Part shown: positions 1-8,067 of the stretch, piece by piece
Layout: the number at the start of each line of letters is the position of its first letter
How positions within the stretch are numbered: position 1 is the stretch's first letter
From: an uncultured Roseovarius sp.
GTDB lineage: Bacteria; Pseudomonadota; Alphaproteobacteria; Rhodobacterales; Rhodobacteraceae
Length of the DNA stretch: 64,000 nt
Assembly (NCBI RefSeq): GCF_947489715.1
Contig: NZ_CANLER010000003.1
Location: 62,001 to 126,000, forward strand
Reading direction: 5' to 3'
Translations under genes and position numbers: made by a program
The notes under the pieces: model-generated
What the model was told of the DNA's origin: nothing
The model's database searches: none
The model's input: the letters and a program-made list of their open reading frames with translations, nothing else

Positions 1-178
1 GAGCCCAGGGGGCCGCGCCCGTCGCCCAAAAAGCCTGCGCCGTTGCATCAACCAACTCATGCTGTTGAGCCAGTTATGCCTGTCGGAATGATGCCACAGC
101 GATTAGTGCAGCAAATGCAACGCCTACCAATTTCCACCACTCACGAATTAGATCAATCGAAATCTGGAGGTTAAGCTG
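1..178. other. soxC leader, no gene resolved
   Basis: Upstream DNA of soxC. The forward frame from base 1 stays open for 57 codons to a stop at 172-174, but its peptide shows no motif I recognise. The minus strand encodes a short hydrophobic stretch ending at a stop at 74-76, without a visible start. A GGAGG ribosome-binding site at 166-170 serves soxC. The 3' end of an upstream gene cut by the window edge cannot be excluded. Confidence 0.4.
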
Positions 179-1423
179 ATGACAATGACGACTGGGTTTT
201 TAGGAAGACGAGACTTCCTGAAGACAGGTGCGACGTTTCTGACGGCGAGTTCCGCTGCACTGGCGGCGACAGGCTCTAGTGCAGCGCCGGAATTTCCCGA
301 TAATATGCTCTATCCAGGTGTGGAGGATGAAGCTTACGGCAGCCCGTCACCCTACGAGTCCGACGTCGTACGCAAAATTTTTCCCCAAAACGAAAAATCG
401 ACCCTGACGGCATCGTTCACGCCGCTGCATGTCCCAAAAGGTATCATCACGCCATCAGGGCTTCATTTCGGCGCTCACCATTCGGGTGTGGCCGAGGTTG
501 ACCCGGAAACCCATGAATTATTTATACACGGCATGACGGATCGGCCGCTGAAATTCACCGCGCGCGACCTCATGCGATACCCCCTGTCCGGAGGGATCAA
601 CTTCCTCGAATGCGGGGGAAATAGTGCACCGCAAGGCTATCACCGCGAAGCGCAGCAAATGCCGATGCAATATCTTCATGGGCTTGTGTCAGGATCTGAA
701 TGGATCGGTGTTCCGGTCAGGCTGCTGCTGCAGGAGGCAGGCCTGGGCCCGCGCGCCAAGTGGGTCATCGCCGAAGGTGCCGACGCCGGTTCCCTTGCGC
801 GCAGCATCCCGCTGCAAAAGCTGATGGATGATGCCATTATAGCGCTCTATCAAAACGGTGAGCGGCTAAGGCCTGCGCAGGGTTATCCCATGCGTCTGTT
901 CCTGCCGGGCTGGGAAGGGAACACCAGCGTCAAGTGGCTCAGACGCCTCGAGGTTACCGACCGGCCCGCCTACACCCGTGAGGAAAGCCGCCACTATTCC
1001 GAAACCCTGGCTGATGGCTCGATCGAAGGCTTCAGCATGTATATGGGGGTCAAATCGGTGATCACCCATCCGTCGGCAGGACAGGCCCTGCCGGACAAGG
1101 GATACTACCAGGTGCACGGATTGGCGTGGTCGGGATTTGGGAAAATCTCCAAGGTCGAAGTATCCGACGACGGGGGCGAGAATTGGGTGCCCGCCAATAT
1201 TGAAGGGCCGGTTCTGAGCAAATCACTGACGCGCTTTACCTTGCCCTGGCACTGGGACGGTAAACCGGTCCGCCTGAAAAGCCGCGCCATCGACGAACAG
1301 GGCAATGTTCAGCCAACTCATGAGGCCTGGAAAAGCAGGTATTTCGAGGGAAGCCGCAATCATTACAACGCAATCCAGACCTGGTTCATCGATGCACAGG
1401 GAGCCATCTCAAATGTCTTCTAG
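179..1423 (+). CDS. soxC: Sulfite dehydrogenase SoxC, molybdopterin subunit
   Basis: Molybdenum enzyme subunit of the periplasmic Sox thiosulfate-oxidising system; with cytochrome SoxD it oxidises protein-bound sulfane sulfur. The 414 residues begin with a twin-arginine signal (RRDFLK, residues 10-15) and an Ala-rich export region. The sulfite-oxidase core carries the Mo-ligand cysteine C145 in NFLECGGNS, followed by a C-terminal Mo-co dimerisation domain. Length is normal for the family. The ATG at 179 is chosen for the GGAGG eight bases upstream; an in-frame ATG at 185 is the alternative. The stop overlaps the start of the cytochrome gene. A decayed copy of its 5' end lies at 4855-5024. Confidence 0.93.
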   Translation: MTMTTGFLGRRDFLKTGATFLTASSAALAATGSSAAPEFPDNMLYPGVEDEAYGSPSPYESDVVRKIFPQNEKSTLTASFTPLHVPKGIITPSGLHFGAHHSGVAEVDPETHELFIHGMTDRPLKFTARDLMRYPLSGGINFLECGGNSAPQGYHREAQQMPMQYLHGLVSGSEWIGVPVRLLLQEAGLGPRAKWVIAEGADAGSLARSIPLQKLMDDAIIALYQNGERLRPAQGYPMRLFLPGWEGNTSVKWLRRLEVTDRPAYTREESRHYSETLADGSIEGFSMYMGVKSVITHPSAGQALPDKGYYQVHGLAWSGFGKISKVEVSDDGGENWVPANIEGPVLSKSLTRFTLPWHWDGKPVRLKSRAIDEQGNVQPTHEAWKSRYFEGSRNHYNAIQTWFIDAQGAISNVF

Positions 1424-1958
1424 GAAACAAATCTTACACGTGATCGCCATTGGATTTCTCGCGGCAAACAGGGTCGCTGCTGAAGATACGCCGGCCCTGG
1501 GACAAACCATCCCGATAGAAGAACTGGCAGGCCTCAGCACAACGGTCTACCCAGACGGTGAAGGGCTGCCGCCGGGCAGCGGCACAGTTCAGGCAGGCAA
1601 GGTTGTCTACGAGGATCAGTGCTCGGTCTGCCACGGTGCAAACGGGGAAGGTAACATGAACATGTACATCCCGATCCTTGCAGGCACGGGCAAACCCGAC
1701 CACGGCTTTCACTGGTCGACGGGCCATTCCTGGCCCTATGCGACAAGCCTCTTCGAATACATTCGCACCGCCATGCCCCCTTTCAATCCCAAGGAGCTAA
1801 GTACAGAAGAGGTCTATGCGGTCACCGCATACATTCTCCACATGAATGGATTCCTGCCAGAAGACGGAGAAGTGGGCAAGAGCACGCTTCCGGACATCAG
1901 GATGCCTTCACAGGATTATACCAGCAGCAAATGGGAGAAAGAGGAAAGCCAGTACTGA
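1413..1958 (+). CDS. soxD: SoxD-like c-type cytochrome, short single-heme form
   Basis: Predicted electron-accepting cytochrome partner of SoxC. From the ATG at 1413, inside the last codons of soxC, it encodes 181 residues with a Sec signal peptide (residues 1-23), one heme motif CSVCH (70-74) and a likely axial Met121 in an AMPPF context. Paracoccus-type SoxD is about twice as long and has two hemes, so this form lacks one heme domain; it is intact, not visibly truncated by a lesion. The reading frame is open further upstream, but the signal peptide and soxC overlap favour 1413. The SoxD name follows from its soxC neighbour and a resemblance around the heme and Met regions. Confidence 0.8.
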   Translation: MSSRKQILHVIAIGFLAANRVAAEDTPALGQTIPIEELAGLSTTVYPDGEGLPPGSGTVQAGKVVYEDQCSVCHGANGEGNMNMYIPILAGTGKPDHGFHWSTGHSWPYATSLFEYIRTAMPPFNPKELSTEEVYAVTAYILHMNGFLPEDGEVGKSTLPDIRMPSQDYTSSKWEKEESQY

Positions 1959-2032
1959 TCCTGGCATCAAAATGACGGATCACCGTCGCCTCGGACACTT
2001 CTACGTTTTCAACCAATTTAGGAGGCACCTTC

Positions 2033-2776
2033 ATGCTTGAAGGTAAAACAGCTCTTGTCACAGGCGGGTCCAGCGGCATTGGCTTTGCATCAGCCAAGAT
2101 GCTGAAAGACAATGGCGCGCGTGTCGCAATCACCGGAACAAACACCGAGAAACTCCACTCTGCCCGAAAGATGCTAGGCGATGGCACCATCGCGATCCAG
2201 GCGGATGTCAGCAAACTGGATGATCTGGACCGGATGCAATCCGAGTTGCGGCAGGCCTTTGGCAAGCTGGATATCTTCTTTGCCAACGCGGGCGTTGCCT
2301 TCAACACGCCACTCGGGAAAACTGATGAAGCGATGTATTACCGGATGATGGATGTGAACGTGAAAGGCACATTCTTTTCGATCCAGTCCGTCCTCCCACT
2401 GATGCCCGAAGGGGCCTCAATCATCCTGAATACGTCATGGCTGAACCAGATCGGAACACCAAACAAAGCGTTGCTGTCGGCTTCAAAAGCAGCGGTACGT
2501 TCTTTTGCGCGTGTCATGTCGGCTGAGCTCTTGGATCGAGGCATTCGTGTGAACTGCGTAAGTCCAGGCACTATCGAGACACCGATACATCGTGGACCAA
2601 ATGAATCCGACGAACACTTTTGCGCCTATGTAGAGCGGGTTGGACAACAAGTGCCAGTGGGCCGCATGGGCAAGCCGGAGGATATCGCGGCCGCGGTTCT
2701 GTTTCTGGCAAGCGATGCGTCCAGCTACATGCTGGGCGCTGAAATGGTCATCGACGGCGGCCGCGCTGAACTCTGA
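2033..2776 (+). CDS. SDR-family oxidoreductase lacking the catalytic Tyr
   Basis: Classical short-chain dehydrogenase/reductase of 247 residues with a Rossmann fold: cofactor motif GGSSGIG (11-17), FANAG (83-87) and a C-terminal GAEMVIDGG. The candidate catalytic Ser is 135 and the Lys is 152, but the YxxxK tyrosine position (148) is Leu, read from a clear CTG codon. Family knowledge says that tyrosine is the proton donor, so normal SDR catalysis is doubtful. It follows soxD by 74 bases with an AGGAGG-type site before the ATG, so it may be co-transcribed. Substrate unknown. Confidence 0.88.
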   Translation: MLEGKTALVTGGSSGIGFASAKMLKDNGARVAITGTNTEKLHSARKMLGDGTIAIQADVSKLDDLDRMQSELRQAFGKLDIFFANAGVAFNTPLGKTDEAMYYRMMDVNVKGTFFSIQSVLPLMPEGASIILNTSWLNQIGTPNKALLSASKAAVRSFARVMSAELLDRGIRVNCVSPGTIETPIHRGPNESDEHFCAYVERVGQQVPVGRMGKPEDIAAAVLFLASDASSYMLGAEMVIDGGRAEL

Positions 2777-2837
2777 ATTGCCGCCGGACAGCTCAGGAAT
2801 AATAAAAAAGCGCGAACAATCTTGAAATGGCGGGACC

Positions 2838-3191
2838 ATGACGAGCACCATTCTATATCTTCTGAGATCCGATTTTATCGACGCCCGAGCGGGCAACACA
2901 GCGTTCTATTGCCCCCAATGCCTTTTGGTCGAAGGGTTTTTGTCAGTCTTCCCGCATGTTCGCCAGAACCTCGATATACGATACGTTGATTTTGATCGGC
3001 CACGGGGCGACATGACAAGATATGTCAGTGACAATCAGTCCTGCCCTCAACTCGTATTCCCCGATGGCGATGACAGGCATTCTGTTGGGCACAGCACGTC
3101 CGGGATATCTCCCGCACGCCGGATCGAAAATGTGCAACACATTCTCGTCTATCTTGTAATGCGTTTCGATCTGCCCCAACCGCATCCCTAG
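2838..3191 (+). CDS. DUF3088-family protein
   Basis: A 117-residue protein resembling DUF3088: N-terminal LYLLRSDF, a CPQC motif (residues 25-28) in an FYCPQC context, then a DFDRPR segment and SCPQLVF. The layout suggests a thioredoxin-like fold, with CPQC as a possible redox pair; that is inference. It follows the SDR gene by 61 bases on the same strand in the sox-linked accessory region. The start is the first ATG in frame, preceded by a weak purine-rich stretch. Function unknown. Confidence 0.7.
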   Translation: MTSTILYLLRSDFIDARAGNTAFYCPQCLLVEGFLSVFPHVRQNLDIRYVDFDRPRGDMTRYVSDNQSCPQLVFPDGDDRHSVGHSTSGISPARRIENVQHILVYLVMRFDLPQPHP

Positions 3192-3329
3192 GACACGACC
3201 CCTTACTCCCGTCCCTATTTGGGGTCATGGCGTTGGTGACGACCAAAGCCAATGCCAATGCCAGAGCGTGGTCCGGCCAAATTTCAAATTATGAGATATC
3301 TTCTTTACAAAACTAGTTTTATAGTTATA

Positions 3330-3348
3330 TTGTTGACTATGTCAACAA
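3330..3348. promoter_or_regulatory. Perfect palindrome across the arsR-type start codon
   Basis: TTGTTGAC and GTCAACAA form perfect 8-bp arms around a TAT spacer. The regulator's ATG (3339-3341) lies inside the palindrome. It is a good candidate for autoregulation, by operator binding or by a hairpin blocking initiation. Assignment to the ArsR-like protein is inference from position. Confidence 0.5.
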
Positions 3349-3656
3349 AAACACAAGAATCACGTGCTCTCGCAGCTTTAGGCCATGATGCCCGGCTTGC
3401 CATTTTCCGACTGTTGGTACGGAAAGGGTATGATGGTTTGCGCGTGGGCGAAATCGGTCAGCTTTTGGATCTGGCACCTTCAACCTTGGCACATCATCTC
3501 GCAGCGCTGGTAGACGCGGGGCTTGTGGTGCAGGAAAAGCAAGGTCGCGAAGTGTTCAACAAGGCGGATTTCACGGTGATGCATCACCTCGTGACGTTTC
3601 TGACATCAGAATGCTGCGAGGGACTTCCCGCTGCAGCAAAGGAGGATGCAGCATGA
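3339..3656 (+). CDS. ArsR-family transcriptional regulator
   Basis: A 105-residue winged-helix repressor of the ArsR/SmtB type: LAALGHDARLAIFRLL opens the domain, the recognition helix lies around residues 46-60 (LAPSTLAHHLAAL), and the wing follows. A C-terminal vicinal pair C92-C93 (ECCEG) could sense a thiophilic metal(loid) or oxidation. The frame is open upstream to 3252, but the ATG at 3339 gives the standard family N-terminus. It precedes the permease gene by 55 bases, an arrangement typical of metal- or arsenic-responsive efflux operons. Confidence 0.88.
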   Translation: MSTKTQESRALAALGHDARLAIFRLLVRKGYDGLRVGEIGQLLDLAPSTLAHHLAALVDAGLVVQEKQGREVFNKADFTVMHHLVTFLTSECCEGLPAAAKEDAA

Positions 3657-3711
3657 TACAGTGTATGCATTTTTCTTAACCCTAAACAACTATTAAACTG
3701 GATAATTAGTT

Positions 3712-4761
3712 ATGGCTAGCACCTCAGAACACCTGCCGCGGCGCCGGGATGCGCTCCGCCAGTTTCTCAGTGATCAGCGCGTGTGGCTCATCTCCGCGCT
3801 GATCCTTGCAGCGCTTGCGATCTTCGATACGTCGCAGGCCGTCGAAAGCACCAACTTCGCAGTGGCTGCGCTCCTGCACGTAGCGCCCTATCTCATGTTC
3901 TCAATCGGCGTTGCCGCCTGGGCCGGAGCAACAGGCGCAGACAACCTGATAGCCAAAGCGTTCACGGGCGCCCCGTTGGTGATGATCCTTCTGGGTGCCA
4001 TCGCAGGCGGCCTGTCGCCGTTTTGTTCCTGCGGCGTGATCCCATTGATCGCCGCACTGCTGGCAATGGGCGTGCCCTTGTCAGCCGTCATGGCGTTCTG
4101 GCTCGCCTCTCCCATCATGGACCCGTCCATGTTCTTTCTGACCGCGGGCGTTTTGGGGGCGAAATTTGCAATCGCCAAAACCATCGCAGCGGTGGGGCTG
4201 GGCGTCTTCGGCGGCACCGTTGTCCATTTGCTGAGCCGGGGTGGCGCGTTGAGCGATCCGCTGCGTGACGGCGTTGGCAACGGCGGCTGTGGCGGGTCCA
4301 AAGTGCGCGCCCCGAAACCGGTTATGTGGAAATTCTGGACCGATGGCGAACGACGCACAAAGTTTGCCAAGACGGCTTGGAGCACGACACTTTTTCTCGC
4401 AAAATGGCTGTTCCTGGCCTTCCTTCTGGAAAGCCTGATGCTGGCCTGGATCCCTGCGGAAACGGTGACCAAAGCCCTCGGTGGCACCGGTGTGATACCG
4501 ATTATCACGGCAACTCTCGTCGGCGTTCCGGCTTACCTGAATGGCTACGCAGCGCTGCCGCTGGTCGGTGGTCTTATCGAACAGGGTATGGCACCGGGTG
4601 CTGGGCTGGCCTTCTTGGTGGCCGGTGGCGTCACCTCGATCCCTGCGGCCATGGCCGTGTGGGCATTGGCAAAGCCCAGGGTTTTTGTGCTTTACCTTGG
4701 GCTGTCTCTGAGCGGGGCATTTGCCGTCGGCATGCTCTTCCAGCTCTGGCAGTCAATCTAA
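3712..4761 (+). CDS. COG0701-family permease (DUF318, ArsP-like)
   Basis: Integral membrane permease of 349 residues with about eight to ten hydrophobic segments in two similar halves joined by a cytoplasmic loop rich in Gly and Cys (GGCGG). The first half carries SPFCSCGVIPL with C105 and C107; the second carries the matching GVPAYLNGYAALPL. ArsP members of this family export trivalent organoarsenicals and others are linked to copper or zinc, so the substrate is uncertain. It sits behind the ArsR gene, presumably as its target. A strong hairpin follows the stop. Confidence 0.85.
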   Translation: MASTSEHLPRRRDALRQFLSDQRVWLISALILAALAIFDTSQAVESTNFAVAALLHVAPYLMFSIGVAAWAGATGADNLIAKAFTGAPLVMILLGAIAGGLSPFCSCGVIPLIAALLAMGVPLSAVMAFWLASPIMDPSMFFLTAGVLGAKFAIAKTIAAVGLGVFGGTVVHLLSRGGALSDPLRDGVGNGGCGGSKVRAPKPVMWKFWTDGERRTKFAKTAWSTTLFLAKWLFLAFLLESLMLAWIPAETVTKALGGTGVIPIITATLVGVPAYLNGYAALPLVGGLIEQGMAPGAGLAFLVAGGVTSIPAAMAVWALAKPRVFVLYLGLSLSGAFAVGMLFQLWQSI

Positions 4762-4769
4762 CAGACCAA

Positions 4770-4800
4770 ACGGCCCGGGCACTGAATGTGTCCGGGCCGT
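4770..4800 (+). terminator. Strong hairpin after the permease gene
   Basis: Thirteen-base arms (4770-4782 and 4788-4800) pair perfectly except for one G-U wobble around a five-base loop, starting nine bases after the permease stop. There is no T-run, so it may terminate with Rho or protect the 3' end of the mRNA. Confidence 0.6.
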
Positions 4801-4854
4801 ATCAGGCTTCAAAGTCAGAGTCGTTCTAACCTCTGCAAATCACGGAGGATAATA

Positions 4855-5024
4855 ATGACATTTTCATCGGATTTCTTGGGTGGGCATGATTACCTCAAAA
4901 CAAATGCAACATTCCTAACAGAGATCTCGGTCGCCTTGGCTGTTACAAAGCTTCAGCTGCACCGAAAATGCATAACAAAATGCTCTATGCTGCGCGCGAT
5001 CTGCTCCCAATGTGTACGGAATGA
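4855..5024 (+). pseudogene. Decayed duplicate of the soxC 5' end
   Basis: Starting at an ATG behind GGAGGA, the peptide begins FLGGHDYLKTNATFLT, close to FLGRRDFLKTGATFLT of SoxC at 179. After about 30 codons the match jumps to the +1 frame (ASAAPK, then KMLYAARD), mirroring SSAAPE and NMLYPGVED of SoxC, and that frame ends at 5022-5024. The twin Arg of the export signal has become Gly-His, and the rest of the gene is missing. Leader DNA and ribosome-binding site also resemble soxC, pointing to an old duplication or a second sox locus. Confidence 0.75.
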
Positions 5025-5412
5025 AGTAGGAGATCTGACTGCTAGCTGATGCCTCGCCAATGACCAGAAAACCGTCCGCCCTAACGGGGTTCGGAATTGG
5101 CCAGGTGCTAGATGCATCAATGTCCGCTCCGGCGACTTGCATTGCATCGCAGTAGTTGGCGTACCGCGCCTGCCAAGCAGTGCTGCATCAGCAAACATTG
5201 GTTGAGTGAGCGATGGCAAATTCCGGCCCCTTGCCCTTCGGCTCAAGTTCGATAAGAGGCGAGAATTCTAGAACCGGCCGTTCGCTTCATGCGCGGCAAA
5301 ATTGCGGTTTGAGCCCAAATTCACTGATGCTGCGCCACGTATGAACGCCACCTCATCCGCTTTGGGCCGCAGATATCCATGGAGTGATTGGCCGTATTGT
5401 CGAGTGCGTTGC
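5025..5412. other. Gap of 388 bases, possible gene debris
   Basis: No intact gene seen. The minus strand has one frame from about 5286 down to the soxC remnant that reads protein-like (LIELEPKGKGPEF, then WPIPNPV and GFLVIGEAS) and is broken once, by a TGA at 5188-5190. It could be the tail of a lost gene; I cannot name a family. Confidence 0.3.
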
Positions 5413-5790
5413 CTATTTAGGCAACATGAAGAATTCTTCGCGGACGATTTTGTCTCCTTCGACGGTATAAACTGCAACCTCCCGCAGTGTCATCTTGCGA
5501 CCTGTCGCCTTCTGAGTCACCTCCGCCTCGAAGCGCACTCCAAATCGGTTGGGCGGGTGAACATAGGGCCCGTCCGCCTTGAGCGAATGAATGTCGTGTG
5601 TTGCCGCCCAATCTCCACGTTTTGCCTTGATCGCACCGCGACCCTTGGCGATCCGCACATCGCGCCCGGGTGGCACAACTGCCTCAACCGACTCTGCGTT
5701 TTCGGCATAGCTCTGGTCAACATGCTCAATTCCGCGACCATCCCGCATTGCCTGAACGAATTCCTGACCGAATTTGACAAGGTCTTCCAT
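5413..5790 (-). CDS. SnoaL/NTF2-like protein
   Basis: A 125-residue protein of the NTF2-like/SnoaL-like fold: an N-terminal helix (MEDLVKFGQEFVQAM), then alternating strands ending in REVAVYTVEGDKIVREEFF, the usual closing pattern. Such proteins serve as small isomerases, cyclases or binding domains, so substrate cannot be inferred. The frame is open upstream, but the ATG at 5790 sits behind an AGGAGG site and gives the normal domain start. It is isolated between the soxC remnant and the insertion sequence. Confidence 0.75.
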   Translation of the reverse strand: MEDLVKFGQEFVQAMRDGRGIEHVDQSYAENAESVEAVVPPGRDVRIAKGRGAIKAKRGDWAATHDIHSLKADGPYVHPPNRFGVRFEAEVTQKATGRKMTLREVAVYTVEGDKIVREEFFMLPK

Positions 5791-6044
5791 ACGAGCCCTC
5801 CTTTGCATTGCCAACAAGTGTAGCTCGGCTTTCGGATGCCTGACTTGACCAGGATCAAGATTCTCGACTGCTCGTTGCCCTCGCAACACTCTGCTAGTGC
5901 TCGCAAGCGAGTGCATTTATCAGCCGATGTCGCTGCGCTGCGCATAAACGACCGTTTCGAGAGGCTGCGAAGCAGCGTCTATCTGAGCCTGTCTTAGCCC
6001 CGTAAAACTGTGCCACTATTTGTGTGTCACAGGAGGGATTGGAG

Positions 6045-6332
6045 ATGGCTCGAAAGCGGTATTCAGATGAGGACGCGCTGAGGCTGTAGCGTGAGATAGA
6101 CGTGCATCTGCATGATGGTTTGGATGTTGTGAGCGCGTGCCGCAAGGCAGGGATTTCGGACAAGACTTATTACTATTGGCGCAAGAAGTTTGGCGGCATG
6201 GGGCGACCTCAATTGACGGAGATGAGAGCGCTGCAAAAGGAGAATGATCGGCTGAAGAAGATTGTCGCTGACTTGCAACTCGACAAGGTGATCCTGAAGG
6301 AGAGCCTGGATCATTTAAAGCCGAAGGCCTGA
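6045..6332 (+). pseudogene. IS3-family transposase OrfA with internal amber stop
   Basis: OrfA of the insertion sequence, a DNA-binding helix-turn-helix protein with a leucine-zipper region. It starts MARKRYSDEDALRL behind AGGAGGG, then meets TAG at 6087-6089 (codon 15), after which the same frame continues REIDVHLHDGLDVV, ACRKAGIS and KTYYYWRKKFGGM to 6332. A Leu codon (TTG or similar) probably became TAG. The heptamer TTTAAAG at 6314-6320, in T TTA AAG phase, is a plausible -1 slippage site for making an OrfAB fusion. Confidence 0.85.
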
Positions 6333-6406
6333 CGCGGGAACAGCTTCGTCAGGCTGTCATTCACACCCGGCAAAAACTGGATACATCCGAGCGCCGGACC
6401 TGCGCG

Positions 6407-7185
6407 GTGCTTGGCGTGGCGCGATCCAGTCTGAGATACCAACCCAAGCTAGCAAATGATGATGCATTGCGCCTAGCGATGATCCGTCTGGCCAAGCAAT
6501 ATGGTTGGTATGGCTACCGGAAGGTGACCGCGCTGTTGCGGATGGAAGGCTGGCAAGTCAATCACAAGAAGGTCGAACGTTTGTGGGGCGAAGAAGGCCT
6601 GCAACTTCCCCATCGCCATAAGAAACGACGGCGGCTTTATCACCAAGACAGCTCTGTCATTAGGCTGCGTCCGACGCACCCCAACCACATTTGGGCCATC
6701 GACTTTGTGCATGACAAGTTGAGCAACGGGCGCAGCTACAAATGCTGACAGTGCTGGATGAGTACACCCGCGAAGCACTTTGCGTGGCTGTCAGGCCCAG
6801 GATGAACGCAAATGATGTTTTAGACGCATTGCACCCGCTGCTCATGAAGCACGGCAAGCCGGAATTCATCCGGTCTGATAACGGCCCCGAGTTCATAGCT
6901 GCGCATCTGCAGGATTGGTTGAAGAAGGTCGGCATCCAGCCAATGCAAATCTATCCAGGCTCGCCTTGGGAGAACGGATACAACGAGCGATTCAACGGAA
7001 CCTTAAGACGAGAAGTGCTGAATGCCGAGTGGTTCCACAGCACGAAACAGGCGCAGGTCGCCATCAATGTTTGGCTCAGGCAATACAACCGGGTCAGACC
7101 TCACCACGCATTAAACATGCGTCCACCAGTACCTGAAACCTTATTAGAGAAACCTCAAATCAGTGGTACCGAAACAGGGGGCTAG
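6407..7185 (+). pseudogene. IS3-family transposase OrfB, frameshifted
   Basis: Catalytic DDE integrase-like transposase. The first part (6407-6748) carries the HTH_21 region (YGYRKVTALLR) and the first catalytic Asp (WAIDFVHD); it then breaks at SYKC-stop. The rest continues in another frame from 6742 (MLTVLDEYTREAL) with the second Asp in RSDNGPEF and the Glu in SPWENGYNERF. Restoring one A in the AAA run at 6740-6742 rejoins the frames. The frame is open upstream to the orfA end, as expected for a -1 fusion. Confidence 0.87.
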
Positions 7186-7188
7186 ACA

Positions 7189-7553
7189 CCGTATCGAATT
7201 GTTCCACCTGTGCTGCTTTTCGCTGCTATAACTTCGAGCGCAAAGCGGACTTTACAACTTAGAAGCCGGACGTCCGTTTCGTCCGCAGAGTCGTCGTTGG
7301 GACAGATTTTGCCTGACTGATTGCGTCGGATGACAGCTCAGATTCCTTTGCTGACGTGATGACAAGGGTGAGCGCCGGACCGTGGGATTGCGCGGCAAGA
7401 TATCAGCGTGGCCATTAACACACGCCAAGCCCCTCTTTCATCATCAAAGATTGCCGCAAGAAAGCTAGGTTTCGCCTAAAGGCACTTTGGTGTGTTCATG
7501 CTAAAGGTCCGTCAGGCCAACATCTTTGATCATACGCAGAAGGGTTTTAGTTA
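7189..7553. other. Gap of 365 bases, nothing recognised
   Basis: Between the insertion sequence and the broken NTF2-like gene. No plausible coding frame, RNA gene or clear repeat was seen in either strand. Confidence 0.4.
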
Positions 7554-7977
7554 ATGCATCCTACCGAAAAGACCGTCCGCCAGTTTCATGAATCTTGGGA
7601 TGTGCGCGACCCGGACCGAGGTGCGGAAGTAATCGCGGATGATTGCGACTTCGAAGATATTGCTCGCGGCGAAAAACTTCCCGGGAAGGACGCTTATAAA
7701 GAGGATTACTTTCGCTGGCGCGAAGCGTTTCCGGATGGGCTTTGCAAGGTTGAGAACGTCATGGTTAGCCAATGCGGAGAATGGGCTACGGTGGAGTTTC
7801 GCAACACCGGCACACACAGGGACACTTCGATCAAGCCTTGGGGATTTCCCAGCCACAGGCAAACGAGCCGAGGTTCGGTACTGCTCGGTGATGCGCGTCA
7901 AGGATGGGATGGTGGTCGAGGGGCGTGACTATTACGACAGCGCCACAATCGCGCGGCAGTTGGGTCTGGTTGATTAA
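7554..7977 (+). pseudogene. SnoaL-like ester cyclase-type gene, two-base frameshift
   Basis: An NTF2-like protein of the ester cyclase/SnoaL type. The first frame gives KTVRQFHESWDVRD, KDAYKEDYFRWREAFPD and EFRNTGTH, then loses sense. The matching C-terminal part lies in the next frame: GDFPATGKRAEVRYCSVMRV and ARQLGLVD, ending at 7977. The switch falls in a CA-dinucleotide run at 7811-7818; adding one CA restores the expected NTGTHTGTL. It may be a real lesion, slippage variation or a sequencing error. It is flanked by the dead insertion sequence and the MarR gene. Confidence 0.75.
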
Positions 7978-8067
7978 GGCGATCCGCAAATGAAAAAATC
8001 ACGCTGCTATTCGTCTCACGATAGCTCCCTACAAAAGTCTGATCTGCCAGGAACCTTCGTCTTGAGA

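Larger units (their letters stand above)
5990..7188 (+). mobile_element. IS3-family insertion sequence, IS407-like, inactivated
   Basis: An element of about 1.2 kb with imperfect terminal inverted repeats: the left end reads TGTCTTAGCCCC and the right end, reversed, TGTCTAGCCCCC, with further matches (GCCACT versus ACCACTGA) inside. It carries overlapping orfA and orfB of an IS3-type DDE transposase. No clean target duplication is visible (AGCC left, CCGT right). A stop in orfA and a one-base deletion in orfB indicate it no longer moves by itself. Confidence 0.85.

Noticed and set aside
1-174. Partial coding sequence at the left edge
   Set aside because: Open frame of only 57 codons with no motif; GC-rich DNA makes this common.
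5188-5190. TGA as selenocysteine codon
   Set aside because: No SECIS-like hairpin, no known family; debris region is the better reading.
6087-6089. TAG in orfA as pyrrolysine codon, given an MttB-like gene in the window
   Set aside because: No pyl genes in the window and the MttB-like gene itself has no TAG; a nonsense mutation in a dying IS is simpler.
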